From contig NC_026658.2 in NCBI RefSeq assembly GCF_000004075.3, positions 24,354,075 to 24,418,074 on the forward strand: DNA of 64,000 nt. The letters run 5' to 3'. How positions within the stretch are numbered: position 1 is the first letter of the stretch; each line of letters opens with the position of its first letter. Shown one piece after another: positions 50,793 to 64,000 of this stretch. The stretch is from Cucumis sativus (Eukaryota; Streptophyta; Magnoliopsida; Cucurbitales; Cucurbitaceae). A model generated the notes under the pieces. It was not told the DNA's origin and did not search any database. It worked only from the letters and a program-made list of their open reading frames with translations. The translations under genes were made by a program, and so were the position numbers.

Positions 50793-51880
50793 TTAACAAG
50801 CAGAAGGAGGCATGAGATTAAGGCCTAAATCGTCTTTTTCCAAAACCAATCTAGCTTTGTTGTTGTTGTTGTTGCTATTAGAATTACCATACTCTGGATG
50901 TAACCGTTTCTTCGATTGAATCGCCACACCGAAAAGCTTCGTTTTTGTTTGTTGTTGTTGTTCTTCTTCTAGAATCGTCACGAAGCTTTTCGTTCCAACG
51001 GTATTATTCCGGATCTGACTCGATACTTGTTGATGATGATGATGATGATGATGGTAATGGTTGGGTTGTCGTACAACCGGAAACCCATCGGAGAGTAACG
51101 ACGTGGTGGTTGAGTATTGATATGAATTACTGGGAGCAACCGGCTTCACGTGGTTTTGAACGAAATAAATGATATCGTTGTAGAGTTTTTTAATATGGGC
51201 TAACTCCGACATCAGCATATTGTTACTCCGACGGAGTCGTTCATTGTCTTCCGACAGAGCGGTAACGGAGTTGTTATTATTATTGTTGGGCGACGGCGAG
51301 TCACACCAGTAATTGTTTTGGTCGTCGGAATCGGAAGGGGAAATACTAAGTCGAGCAGTGGGGAAATGGTAGAAACCGGGATTGAGTGGAGAATGAGGTT
51401 GATGGTGTTGGTTAACGGTAACTTGTGGTTGAGCTGTTTTCCGTCTATGGATCTCACATAATAAATGCTTCTCCCCTTTTCTAAAGAACTCGTTCGCAAA
51501 CTCCCATCTATCAGGTACAATTTTTCTAAAACCCTAAATAAAAAAGAGAAATTCAAGTTAAATAAATAAACGGGGATTGAAAGTTGTATAGAAAAAAAAT
51601 GATGATGATGGTGATGATGAAGAGAACATACATAAGTGTTGAGCTGGCGTACAAAGCTAGAGAAATTGTTGTGTTTGAAATAGTTAGGGAGGAGATCTCT
51701 AGCGAATTCAGGAGGACGCCAAACGACGAAGGTAGTGTCATCTTCACCCCATGAAACAATATGGTCAGTGGAAGGATCATCGACAAGTTGGTAAGTTTTG
51801 GTTAAAAAGGGAGCTGGGATTGCTTTGTGTGAGTCTAAAGAAAGTAAAACGCCATCACAAGTATCAAGCATTAGAGCCAT
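50793..51880 (-). CDS. HSFB4: Heat shock transcription factor, class B (HSFB4-like)
   Basis: Two exons on the minus strand, 51880-51632 and 51533-50793; 329 residues. The intron falls after FVRQLNTY, the position conserved in plant HSF DNA-binding domains. The domain runs about 22-115 ([15 protein letters not shown] ... [17 protein letters not shown]). A short HR-A/B coiled coil follows ([20 protein letters not shown], about 178-200), without the class-A insertion. The class-B repression tetrapeptide region KLFGV is at 282-286, next to a basic RL/KK nuclear signal. Asn-rich and His-rich runs (seven His at about 244-250) are unusual length polymorphism candidates. The N-terminus [10 protein letters not shown] is HSFB4-like. 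Arabidopsis HSFB4 (SCHIZORIZA) controls root ground-tissue asymmetric divisions. Confidence 0.95.
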
Positions 51881-51962
51881 TTGAGAAGATCAGATGAAGG
51901 GGCCGGGAGGGGGGGAAGGGGAAAGAGGAAAGGTATTGTGTAGTTTAGTGTGTGTTTTTTGA

Positions 51963-51969
51963 TTTTATA
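51963..51969 (-). promoter_or_regulatory. TATA box of HSFB4
   Basis: TATAAAA on the minus strand, about 85 bases upstream of the ATG. It predicts a short leader of about 55 bases that includes the G/C-rich run near 51900-51920. Confidence 0.55.
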
Positions 51970-52190
51970 TTAAGAGATTTTGGGAAGGTGGGTTTTTGTG
52001 GGAGAGTGAGAGAATATGTGTCTGTGAAATAAGAGGGTTTCAAGACAAACCCGTGACAATGTTTTTTTTTGTTTTTGAAATAAATATATAAGAAAAGAAA
52101 GAAATTTTAATAATAATTCTATACTGACATTCATCCCCTTTCCGCACCCACTTAAAAATCACCACAAGAGGTGATATATACTGCAGTGCC

Positions 52191-52253
52191 ATATCCTTGT
52201 TCACAATTCTTATATCCTTGTTCACAATTCTTATATCCTTGTTCACAATTCTT
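52191..52253. repeat. 3 x 21-bp repeat upstream of HSFB4
   Basis: Three perfect copies of ATATCCTTGTTCACAATTCTT-type sequence, head to tail, about 310-375 bases upstream of the ATG. Spaced TTC blocks are present, but not at the 5-base alternating spacing of a heat shock element. Confidence 0.95.
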
Positions 52254-53113
52254 ACACTGGTCAAACCTTCTCTTTTCTTCTTTTCTTTTTCTTCCTTTTC
52301 TCTCTAAACAAATATAATTACCTTAAGAACCACTTTTAATCTCAAATATCACTTACTCCTACATTTTGTAAGAAATCCTTGGGAATGTTGGTAATTAAAC
52401 ATGGAACCTCTTGTTCTCTACATGACTTTATTATTAATAAGACAGAAACACACAAACAATACAGTTTTGTAATTACGTAGGAGGTTTAGTTTAGGTAATG
52501 CAGGATAATAAATGCTGACAACTAAGCGAAATTAAGAGGGTGTCTTTTCCCGAAATAATAAGGAAGACAGGGGGCATTTAGGTAAATTAGGAAAATATGG
52601 AAAACTGGGGTAAGTGGTAAAAAGTGTAAGATGTTTTCCCGAGGAAGGAGAAGAGAAAAGAAGAGAAGAGAAGAGAAGAGATGTTTTGTTTTGTTTTGTA
52701 TGTTACCTTTTGTTGTTTAATATATAACAGCACCAAAGTGTGTTGAAATTCCAATCCTCATCATTTTCTACTATGCTACTAATAAATTAAGTTAAGGTTA
52801 CGATACAATTTTTGGTTCTCCTACCTTGAAACTACTCCAGTTTTAATCATTATATTTTTAGTAAATATTTTCATTTAATCTTCAAAATAATTATAATAAA
52901 AAAACAAGACTAAATCTAATATTTATTGAAAGTTATAAAATATTGAAAATAATCTAAAAGTATAGGGTGGGAAATTATATTTTAAGGTTAAATAAAAAAA
53001 ATTGTGATGGCAGAAGAGATATTATAAGGTAAAGTATACATCGAACTACGTGATGGGACTTAAAGCCTGTTTTCTTCTCTTTCTATTTTTTTTTTTTCTA
53101 TTTCTATATCTTT

Positions 53114-53157
53114 TTCTTCTTCTTCTTCTTCTTCTTCTTCTTCTTCTTCTTCTTCTT
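53114..53157. repeat. (CTT)n microsatellite
   Basis: About 14 CTT units in the far upstream region of HSFB4. Confidence 0.95.
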
Positions 53158-53495
53158 TCTTCTTAATATTCCAAACTTCAATACTCACTCACATCATTTT
53201 ATGCTCTTTTCTCTCTCTCTCTCTCACTTATAATATTTATCACACACTACATTACAATTTAAAACTTACTGCCTTCTTGTTTCTGCTCTTTATTACCCTT
53301 TCAGCCTCTCATTTTGGCTCCATTCAATATCTTCCCTTAGCTTATTTTCTTTTTATGACGTGTCCAGGTGATTGAATTATTGCCCTCAAAAGTTTCCATA
53401 AATTAAAAGAAAAAAGAAAAGTTTTATTTTTCTTTTTAATTTCTTTTGTATTTTTACAGCTTTCGTTTTCTTTGTAGTCACCCAAGAAATAAGAG

Positions 53496-53498
<3 letters not shown>

Positions 53499-53547
<49 letters not shown>

Positions 53548-53565
53548 TATCTCTATCTCTATCTA
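53499..53565. repeat. (CT)n / CTAT compound microsatellite
   Basis: About 17 CT units followed by imperfect CTATCT units. Confidence 0.95.
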
Positions 53566-56500
53566 CCTCTCCATTATAATTAACAATCATCTCTCTTTTT
53601 CTCTTTATACTTTGTGGTGTTTTTTCCATGTTTTTTTCTTCTTTCTTTTGGGGAAAAAAAGGAAATAAAGTTTTGAATTTTGTAGCGGATATGATGATGG
53701 ATATATTGAAATTCAAAAAGGATTGGGGGAATGTGTTGTTGTTGTTGTTATTATTATTATTATATATATGTATATATGTACAGCAAACACAACAAAATGG
53801 GGGAAATATTTCTTTTTTTACCTTTTGAATTATTTAGGGAGGAAGACGAGTCGCCTATATCTACTGATACAGGTGTCATGATTTCACCAATATTGTGTGG
53901 AAACTTTTCTGCAATGAGTGGATTTAAGACATATATGCATACATAGGTTGAGGTTGAGGTTGAGGAATCCCCATACCTAAAAAGTTTACTTTCTTTTCAA
54001 ATCTAACTATCAGTATCATAAACCAAATATATATTATATACATTAACCTTTTATTCAAATACGTAAATAGATCATCAGTAATGACAATAATTTAGAAGCA
54101 ATGGTCAAATGAAATTAATGAAACTTCAGAAAGTAAAATGATTGGGGCGACTTGATTTTGTTTGGTTCATAATATAAATTTGAAGGGATTCCTTGGATGA
54201 TAGATAAGTAGATATAAGAGAAGCTTAATTTTATGATAGATGTGATTTTTTATATGCAAATCTAGCATGATTGTGACCAATTATTAAAAGATTAATAAAA
54301 ACTGATTAACATTTTGAAATATTTGTAAAAAAAAGGTTGCATGTTGGAAAATTAAATAAAGTTACACTCATTCAGGTTATTTTTTTATATATGTGTGTGT
54401 GTAGGGTCCAAAGGCAAGCACTGTATAGATGGGCTAAGAAAAATGATGAGTAATTATTTGTAAATAGATATGCAGCTGATTATTTTGCATGATGCATTCA
54501 TCCCCACTTCCATTTCTCATTATTGGGAAAACCACAAACAAAAAACAGAATCATCAATCTCTTCCAAAACAATATCTCACTTTCTTTATATATATATATA
54601 TATATATATATATGTCTTAATACTTTCTATCAATTAATACTTGCACTTGCAGTGTGCTTTTCTTTGTTTCTGTTTCCAAAATGTGGTTGTGACCATATCA
54701 GCTTTAACTTTCAAAACCAAACTCACCTTAATTATTATGCATTATGGAGAGAATAGCCATGATGTAAATATTTGAGGAACTTGTGAACTGGATTATTATT
54801 AGTAGGATGGAAAATTTTAAGTGAGGGATGGATACCAAAATTAGGAATCGAAAGTGCACTCTAACTTCAGATTTTTTTAAAAGATTTGAATTGAATTAAA
54901 TATGTTGTTTTTTTTTTAATTGTGTGACATTCTCCATTAATTATTGTAAAAGCAGATGTATTTGGTTTAAATGCTCAAGAAAAAACATCGAACTTCATTA
55001 ATTATCACATCGTTTCATGTGCTTTCTTTTTTATTTTCTTTTTAACATCATTCTCATTCTTCTCTTGTATTGATGAGACCATATAAGATTTGTTTATTTA
55101 ATATTAAAACATAAATATGTAATTAACAATTATACACATAGTTTTATAGGTCCAAGGTTAAAAAGAAAATAATATCCGTAAACTAAATTTTAAAATGGAT
55201 TCTTTTAAATATATATAACAAAAACAACAAAATATTAACTTCATACACCAATTTTCAAAATAAAGAAGCTATAGACCCATAATAGAAAATACAAAAAATA
55301 TCTTGCAATTAATTGGCATAAAGTGTAGTGCATCTAATATAATTGATTTTTTTTTGTACTTAGATCGTTTATATTTGACAATCTAATATTTAGCCGACGA
55401 TATTAAACAACGAAATCGGTGTTTGAAAAGAATATATAAAAATTGCAAACAAAAGAAAAACATAAATAAATGTTTGAAAAAAATAACAAAAAAATTGCAA
55501 AAAGAGAAAAAAAAAAGATGAAAAAAAAAAGGAGAGAAAATTGTATGAGCAAGAATATGGAAAAGAAATTACAACTGAAAATATTTTTATAAAAATGATG
55601 AAGAGAAAAGGACGATGAAAAGAAAAAATTCGAAAATAAAAAGGATGATGAAAAAAATTAGAAAAAAAATTGTCAGTAGAAAAGAGAAGAAACAATGATA
55701 AGCCAGGGCAAATGTGAATTTTTTTTAAATGATTGTGGACTTTTATTTTATTATACGGACTATAAATATTAATTATAAAAAAATTCTTTAAAAATACCTA
55801 AATATTATTTTCTTATTTCTTGAATAATGTCTCACCACTTTTTTCTTTTCCTTTTATTTCTTTCAATTTGGGCATACCATTTGTTTATTTAGTTTAATGT
55901 TAAAAAGTTTTAATCACGCCGTTAAAGCACTCCTAAGGTTAGTACTACTTTTAGTTTCACTTCCTAAACGTCACATAATTAATGCTTTAAAATATTGATT
56001 CCATTCCATATTATTCCCCAAAAATTTTCAAAAGTATAATATTTTTAAAAATATTTACATTTTATAAAAATAAATTAGAAGTAATAAAATTTGTTTTCTT
56101 TTCAATTTTTCTATTTTGTTAAAAATATTCTGATATTTGTCTTATTTATGTTTAATTAAAAAATAGATCTTCCTAAAAAAAAAAAAATTAAGTTGAAGAT
56201 GAAAGATACATTTTGTATTATATCAATATTCCTATTCATTTGTTTATTATTCTAGAAACGGAAATATTATATTAATTAAAAAAAGAAAAAAAATTATCCA
56301 ATGTTTAGTTGAGTTAACATAGAGGTTATTTTGTAGTTATGATCATTCTACCATTTTGATGTCTGCCAAAGATTTTTTCTTGTATCTCCTCTTTCTATAT
56401 ATCTTTTTTAAAAAAGTGCAACACAGAATTTAACTTAGTACTATCATCACTTGAACATGTGTTTAACTGTTGAGTTTTGATGAGATATGGTGTATTAAAA

Positions 56501-57125
56501 TTGGTATGATTGTACCCGTGTTTCCTCTTATGTATCTATCTATCAATAAATTAACTCTTAAGGTTTCCCTAATTAAAAATAGAAATATCTAACGTTGGTT
56601 TATAAAGTTTATTTAATTTTGATTGCTACATATATTTTTTAATTTGTTGGGACAAAGAAGAAGGACAATATTGGGCAATAAAGTAAAGAAATGAAATATT
56701 AAATGAATTGATAGATTTTTGTGTTTTCTTCTGTCAAGTGAGATCTGTTAAGTGTTTTTATAACCTAATACTATTCTCTAGCATCCCCCCCTTCCCTTTC
56801 CCATATGCAACACCAATTAGATAGCATTAGGTAGATATTAAACAATACATAAAATTTCCACACACATACACACACCACGACCGTTTTATTTATTAAATCC
56901 CAATAATATAAATTTATTAAACAACCAAAAAAAGAAAAGTGGAGAAAGTGAAGGCAACTAAGAAGAGGGTAGCTATATATGTAGAGTGGTTTTATTTTGT
57001 GTACGTAGGTTTGTAAAAATACAGAAAGGGGAGGAAAAAAGAGGCAGAAAAAAGTGATTTTGTAGAGTTCAATTCCCAATAATCAATAAAAATAGGTATA
57101 TACTTTTGTTGCTCTATGGAAAGAG

Positions 57126-57195
57126 TGAGAAGAAGAAGAAGAGAAGAAGAGAAGAAGAGGGAAGAAGAAGAAGAAGAAGAAGAAAGAAGAAGGAA
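57126..57195. repeat. (AAG)n imperfect repeat
   Basis: An AAG/GAG-rich purine tract. It accounts for the Lys/Arg/Glu-rich open frame there, which is not taken as a gene. Confidence 0.9.
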
Positions 57196-60100
57196 AGGAG
57201 TTGTGTGTCACTGTGTTGTGTTATTCTAAGTGATCCAAAAATACATTATATTATAACACACTCTGGTTTGGTTTGGTTTGGTTTGGTTGGTAATAATAAT
57301 AATAATGTTTGAATTTTTTTATCCTAACTTCAGAACGTTATATATTTGTAATAATATTTAGGTTGCACTGTGTGTTCTGCAGCACACACTGATCTGTCTC
57401 TGGGGTTTGTGCACAGCGGCTGAGGAGGAAAAAACCAAGTCCTCTTCCTAACAACAATAATAATACTTAAAAAGCTGCTCAGAAACATAAATATTGTTTT
57501 GGTTTTTGTTGTTTTGTATAAGAGTATGGGGGTATGATCTCGTGAATATCTTGTCTTCTTGGTCTTTTTTACCTTTTATATATATATATACATGTGTATA
57601 TATTAACTAAGTCTTATCCCCACTACCCTTTATTTTTCCCTATTCATCTTAACTTGTCTCTTTTTGGGAATATTTGTTCTTTCAATTCCTCCCTTCTTCT
57701 TCAAAACTCTCTCTACTACTTCACTTTAAGTATTTTCATCTCTATTCTTTCAGTTCCATTACCCTTCCAATCTTTTCCACTCATATTTCAACCCTTCTAT
57801 TCAACTCCTTCCTTTTCTTTTCTTAACGGATATTTAATTAAATTTATCATTACCTACTAATTTAAACTTTTTAGTCAATTTACGATTTAAATTGGTATCA
57901 AAACAATTAGTTCACCGTGTGGTTAACCCCTACCTTATTGTTTTTAAAAATATTTCAAGTTTGCCCTCACGTAGAAAAGGAATTTGATTGATATATAATT
58001 AATTTTTTCTTTAACATACTTGCTTACGTTCTTTTATTAATGGATGATTTAATTAAGAAGGTTGTTATAGGCAACTTTATAGATTGCATTTCAAATGTTG
58101 AGAAAATATTAGAGAAAATTATAGGTATCGAATAATGAAATTAAACATGATTTGCTTTGAATAATAAGTCGAGGATCAACTAAATTATTGAATCGAATTT
58201 AATTCTAACTTGTTTGGAATTAAGAAAGATTCACATCTTTCTTTTTTTTTAATTCTAAGATAAAAGGATAACGTTATTATTTAATAAATACATACATTAT
58301 CGTAGTTTCATCATTTATTGTTAAGGCACGTGAAGGTAAGGTGATATTTTGTTGTCCATACTTTATGAATAGTAGTAATTGTTTAAATTATATTGATAAT
58401 AAAATCAAAATCAATGTGTTTCGATAACCTATATTTTGAAACATGTGCGTACAAGCTTGTTATTTAGAAATCATTTAGTTAAAGAATGAATATATGTATT
58501 TTGCTTATACTTACCTTTAATTTCTTTTACATGAAACCAAGAATAAAATAGTTGGAATGAGAAGTTATAAAAGTATTTCATGAAATCTTCCAACTTTATT
58601 TTCTTGGAAAATAATAGTCTATGATTCTCTCGATTTTGGATATAGTTTTTTTAATGTATGTTGTTATATTTATGTCAAATTTGAAAGTTTTTGTTTTCTT
58701 CACACATTGAAGTTTCTTTTCAAAAGAAATGAAAGAATGATACCCATTCAGAAAAATATGATACAACTTTTAAAATGGGGAAAAAGTACTTTTAGACAAC
58801 CAAAAGTACTTTTTGGAATTTTTGTGGTATTTGGTGTAACAATATGGTTCAAACATCAAAGTAATTAAAATATGCATTTTATGAGTGAAAATATCTAAGT
58901 AACGTTTCTAACACAAATTTTTAACTTAAAATTCATTATCTTATCAACTAATGGCGCGACGAAGCCTCTAATAGTTTATCAACAATAACATAATATTGTT
59001 AATTTTTTTATCTTAATAACATATTGAGTGGATAATAATGAGTAATATGAAATATTTTATAGTGAAACTATTATTATGAAAGTGAATAATATCGTATAAT
59101 CCTTAAAGATAAGTAAAGACTCGTTATCTTCCATAAAAATTTAGATAAGTAAAGACTCGTTATCTTCCATAAAAATTTTATATTATTAAAGATAATTGTT
59201 TTGAAAAAATTTGTTGATTAGCTATAACCTAAATATATATATACACATTGCAATTATTATATAAAGAGAGGGGAAAACTTTCCAAACCGACTCTAGAAAA
59301 TGTTATAGGATTCTTCTGTCGACAATGCAATAATGATCAAATCCCACAATTTTGTTCTTATTCACAATATCAATTATCAAATATAGTTTATTAAAGTGTA
59401 ATTTTCAAACTCTGTCGTTGGATCAATCTTTATAAATAGGAAGGAAAAGAGGGTTTAGAGGGAGTTTAGAAAAAGAAAAAAAAAGAGATGTATATTCGAA
59501 TATGAGAAAATGAAAGCGATTTAAAATTTATTGATTATAAATATTGATATATTTTTAAGGTGTCCATTATTGATATAGAATATAAAATTTTACCATATAT
59601 AGTAAATGTTTTAAACACTTTTGTTATTATTTACAAATTATACTTAAATTTAAATTGTTATAGGTCTCAAAATATAATTGGAGAAAGGAATAGAGAGTTT
59701 TAGAGGAAATGATAAAGTAGTAGAAGAAGAATAGTAAAGATTAGAGATGAAAAAGAGAAGAGAAAGGAAGGGGGGGGTGGGTCCAAGAATCAAGCGTGGA
59801 AGATGATCAAGATATCATATGATGGGTAAGTAAGAGAAAAGCAGTATGATTGTTGTTTGAATAATATTAGACAAAACCTCCTCCTCTCCTTCTTCAATAA
59901 CAATACATTTACCCCCTCCCTTGTCCCCACTTCCTCAACTATATATATATATAATCAATTTGTAAATTTGAAATTGTCAGCAACTGAGACAGATCCTACC
60001 GAGCCCACCACCCATGACTCCTCCAACCCCCAAAAAATAGTCTATGTATTGTGTGTATATATGTTTTAATAATAATGTTGACGAAGAGGCAAAGACCAAG

Positions 60101-63100
60101 AAGATTCTATTCTAAATTATAAAACGCAGTGAAAGTGAAACAACGCCCTCCTCACCCACCCACCACCACCACCACCACCACTCCCTACCTCTTTCTCACA
60201 TGAACCACCGCCGTTACATTATTTTAAAATGAAAGAAAAAAGAGGGTTAGCTTAGGACTCTACTTAATACTTATTAGTTATTATTACAAAAGTGTTTACA
60301 ATTTCTAGGAGAGACAGCCTATAGCACAGAGAGAATAAGGATAAAAAAAATTTATTATTATTTTTTTTAAAGGGCTTTCTTTTTTTTTAAAAAAAATATA
60401 TATGTAATTGGCATATTCATTTCATTCCACCACTCCCCCACTCCCCCACTCCTCTCTACCAATTACCAATTTATTACCAATTAATTTGTTTATTTTATTA
60501 CCCCAAAGAAAAGAATCTAATTACTCCCAACTATAAAAGACAACATCCTACAACAATATCTACAACCTTCTTTCTTCTCTCCCTTTTCTTTTTCTTATTT
60601 CCCCTATTTTGTCTCATCTTTTTATTATTATAATATATATTACTTCTTAATTGAATCTATACACATTCTTTCACACCACCTTTTTTTTCTTCTTTTTCTT
60701 TAACCTTCTTCTATACTTAACGATTTAATTCAAGGCTACTTCCGTCTTTTCCACTACCTCTCTCTCTCTCAATCTTGGCTTTTACCACACTTTTCATATA
60801 ATTCAAACCTTTTAATTACCTCACTTTCTTACCTATACTTTGTTATTAAATCTAACCATTAAATATAAACAAATACGCTAAAAGAGTAAACAAAAATGGC
60901 ACCCAAAATTTGTGTGATTCATAAATGGTGTGCTACCTAAGGATAAAGTAAAAAATATGCTATAATGACAACTAACTATCTTGCACGATTTTTCTTCCAG
61001 TTTTCTACCGTTTTTTCATGTACTTTTCGATCTCGAAGATCTATCATCACTCAATATGGACGATGAAGGGCTAAATGACTCTTTTCTAACTTAGGTTACT
61101 TAAATTCTCCCTTTATCTATTTGAATTTGTGAAGATTTAAGACTCATTCGATATTGTGTGATTTTTTTGTTTCAATTCTAAATGTTAATGATATTTTATT
61201 GTATATTGGACGCATGTGAACGTGTGACTTAAGCTTTGCACCAAATTCTTTGACTTGTGATATTTAGGTAAGAACTAGTTGTAATTCTAAATTAATAATG
61301 TGCATAGATTCCAACCAACTTAGAATTGAACCTATTAAATGTCAGTTAGGATGCATAAAAATTAGGCATGCTAAATGCGAAATTCAATATTGCATGCAAT
61401 TGGATTAGAACAACAATTAGAATCTTACGACAATTTAATTGGCAGTTTCAATCAAATTGGTCAGGTAAAGATCTCATCTAGCTATGATTGGATGAAAAAG
61501 TTCTGTAGATAAGAGAGAGATCACCACAACCCCAAGCTAGATTCTTTTAACGTAATATTTTTTCAAGCTTTACTTTCCCATTATTCTTGCAGTTTAATTA
61601 CATTTCTATAATAGAATATCTACTAAGAAAACTCAATTACCTCAAGTGATTGATTATTAATTTTTTTGAGAAACGATATGCTCCTTGATCGATCCAAACT
61701 TGCCACTAAGACTAATTCTTAGTGTGTAATTCGGTTAATTATTTGTCACGAGTTTTGGCGATGAAACCTATCCAATCCAGCTACGCTCACAACTAAATGA
61801 AGAGAATTTAACTTTACTATTAAAGAGAGACGTTAGATTATATAAATTACAAAGACTTGATGGACGATAGAGTTTTAAATCTTATGGCCAAAATCGCAAA
61901 TAACACATATATACACGAATATAATTAAAAACAATCCAATAAATTTAAATATGGTATTTTGAGAAAAATAATTAATGTATAATTAATAACGTTTAATCTA
62001 ATATTCTCTCTTTTACTATACTCTCATGGCTTGGTCGATTCGAGTACCGATCTTCTCGACGACGCTCAACAACAAAGCTGAAGGTAATACCATGATGCTC
62101 CTCTACTCAATCATGTACATCTTTCTCGTAAATAATCTCAAGCATTACATCGTTGTAAAGATGCAAACCTCAAGTTTTAGATGCGTTCTGTATTGAAAGA
62201 AATTAGCCGATTACTTATTCATACTCCTATGTACACATTGTGCAATTTCTTTTATAATTGGACCCAACCCCAAACATTTTTTTAAAAAACATTTATAGTC
62301 TTGATGTGGCAGTTAACAATCAACCAAAACAATATCCTTATTTATATATAGTACACAGCTGAGAATTATTTATTTTTCTTTTAAGGTTATGTGCAATCAA
62401 AGCATTCCAAATATGTCATCCAATTTCTTTTGTTGTTTGAAAAGAACATGGTACTTAAATATTTTTTCTTTTGACGTTCAATGAATTAAAGTAGTACACA
62501 AAATTATTACTACAATACCACACAAAAGTTTCTAGAGGACTTTTTTTTAGGTGGTCACACCCAACTTTAATACATGGAGTTCTTATGCGATATGATATGA
62601 TGCATTAATTTCGATAGTATCACATTCAAAAGTTTCTATATGTTTATCCAGCCGTTAACTATATATATCAAGTTATCATGCATACAGCAAAATACAAAGT
62701 AGCCACAAAACAACTTTGAAATATTTTGAAAACATATAGTGCCACAAAGCACAGAAAAATATAATGAATATCAAAACAGAAGTGAGTTTTGAGTAGGGTT
62801 ATGTTTTGTTCATAATGTCACCTAATTAATTACTATATACTTCCCTAAAAATATTTTGTTTTAAAATGCATTTAGAAATTAAATAGGGAATTAAGAGGAG
62901 GAAAAAAAGAAGAAGACTTAGACACATGATATGATGAAAGAAGGAGTAAGAGAGACATTCTGATAATAATTGATAGACAAGAAAAGATGTAAGCTTGACT
63001 TACTATATAGTGCAATATATATTATGTACCAAAACAAAATCTCCCAAAATTATTCTCCACTGTTTTATGGGATAAGACATCTCTATGTGTCCTAATTATC

Positions 63101-64000
63101 TGTATAACTTTTCTTTTTCTTTTTCCCTTTATTTCATTTCGTTTTGCAATGAGAAACAAATGCTTCGAGCAAATAATACTTAAACATTTCAGAAAAATAA
63201 ATCAAAATAAAGTTGGTATTATTTTTTCTCCCTTTATTCTTCAGGAATCTATCAAATGAAATTCCCATCAATTACGTGTAAAGTAATATGGTTGGTCTAA
63301 AAGGAGATGAACTAACATAACTTTATTTTTCCCCCTTGTGTGTGTATATACTGAGTGTGAATTCTTAAGTTTTCAACTTTTGGCCATGCTTCAAATCAAC
63401 TGAAAAATTCTCCCTGTCCATAACAAATTAAAGTAATTATAAATAATGTAATTTAAATTACAAATTTACTCCTTTTAAGTTTCACAATATAATTTATTTG
63501 GTTCCTAAACTTGTAAAATTAAAATTTTAGTCATTGATAAACGCTTTAAAAATATCAAAATTATGTTATGAGTCTACTAGCTAGATAGCTATTTGATAGG
63601 CATAGTGTTGAAAATATGATCATAATCTCACATTTGGTTAAATAAGGAAAAGATGATGCGTTTACAAGGAAATGACAACTATTTTCAATGGTATAAGGGT
63701 ATTTTGAGAAAAAACTAAGAAATAGTTATTCAAATATCTGAAGATCGAGTTGTTACTAACACATGAATTTCTATCGCAAATTCAATCGACAATAATCAGT
63801 GAGTAACCTTTTAAGTTGTTATAGAAATGAACCATACCTCTTCATTCATTGTGACACGACATAAGCTTTTGGGAAAAAATACATTGGCAAACCGGATGGA
63901 CTTTTGATAGGGATAATGCTAAATTTGTGTGCTCTCAAGCATATATCAATAGAAAAAACATAATCATTTTCAAGGTTGCGGTGAATCTTCTTTGGAAAAA

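Larger units (their letters stand above)
52254..64000. other. 12-kb stretch without recognised genes
   Basis: No coding sequence with family resemblance on either strand. Open frames are short and built from AT, CT or AAG repeats. It contains a dispersed AT-rich repeat at about 59520-59640, a 34-bp-scale direct duplication (GATAAGTAAAGACTCGTTAT) at about 59107-59175, and CT-rich tracts at 57600-57800 and 60560-60780 that could be leaders of unseen transcripts. No tRNA or known microRNA mature sequence was spotted by eye. Confidence 0.5.

Noticed and set aside
52191-52253. Heat shock element array upstream of HSFB4
   Set aside because: TTC blocks recur every 7 or 21 bases, not as alternating GAA/TTC at 5-base steps.
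61000-62200. Possible LTR retrotransposon remnant
   Set aside because: The patch is slightly less AT-rich, but no paired repeats, primer-binding site or polyprotein motif could be identified.

Overview
The window is AT-rich nuclear plant DNA: multi-exon genes with GT-AG introns, plant-specific families, plant-type SINE and LINE remnants, and many AT, CT and CTT microsatellites. The repeat style (short GATAG-type palindromic repeats, Au-like SINE) and the gene families fit a eudicot. I lean to Cucurbitaceae, Cucumis-like, from memory of such sequences rather than from any search.

Layout. 1-3.5 kb: no gene recognised; a CT microsatellite and an Au-like SINE. 3.5-6.7 kb (+): a seven-exon remorin-family gene. 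7.4-35.3 kb (-): a tandem array of four class-3 lipase genes of the oil-body lipase (OBL1-like) type, all in one direction, with spacers that lengthen from 2.6 to 4.4 to 7.0 kb as LINE, CACTA-like and inverted-repeat elements accumulate. 35.3-40.6 kb: AT-rich spacer with a GATAG-palindrome repeat cluster and a 60-bp AT run. 40.6-41.5 kb (-): an intronless HECATE-type bHLH gene. 44.8-48.1 kb (-): an eight-exon WD40 gene resembling ROOT INITIATION DEFECTIVE 3 / WDR18 / IPI3. 50.8-51.9 kb (-): a two-exon class-B heat shock factor, HSFB4-type. 52-64 kb: about 12 kb with no coding gene that I can support.

Reconstructing the exons of all four lipase copies (frame closes in each) shows shared architecture: membrane-anchor exon, lid/neck exon, an invariant 34-nt microexon, the catalytic exon, and a C-terminal exon carrying the probable catalytic His. 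Against this pattern copy 2 has one extra intron inside a Trp codon, flanked by a 5-bp direct repeat, and copy 3 has no intron 1. The array is therefore a compact case of recent intron turnover. Copy 1 has an altered residue next to the nucleophile elbow and copy 4 has lost the acidic -DY tail.

The three regulatory genes on the right (HEC, RID3-like, HSFB4) are all linked to meristem, root or gynoecium development in Arabidopsis. Nothing in the sequence shows that they are co-regulated. I found no CRISPR, operon or virus-like system. The most unusual items are the lipase intron differences and a 1.3-kb long-terminal-inverted-repeat element at 28.6-29.9 kb.
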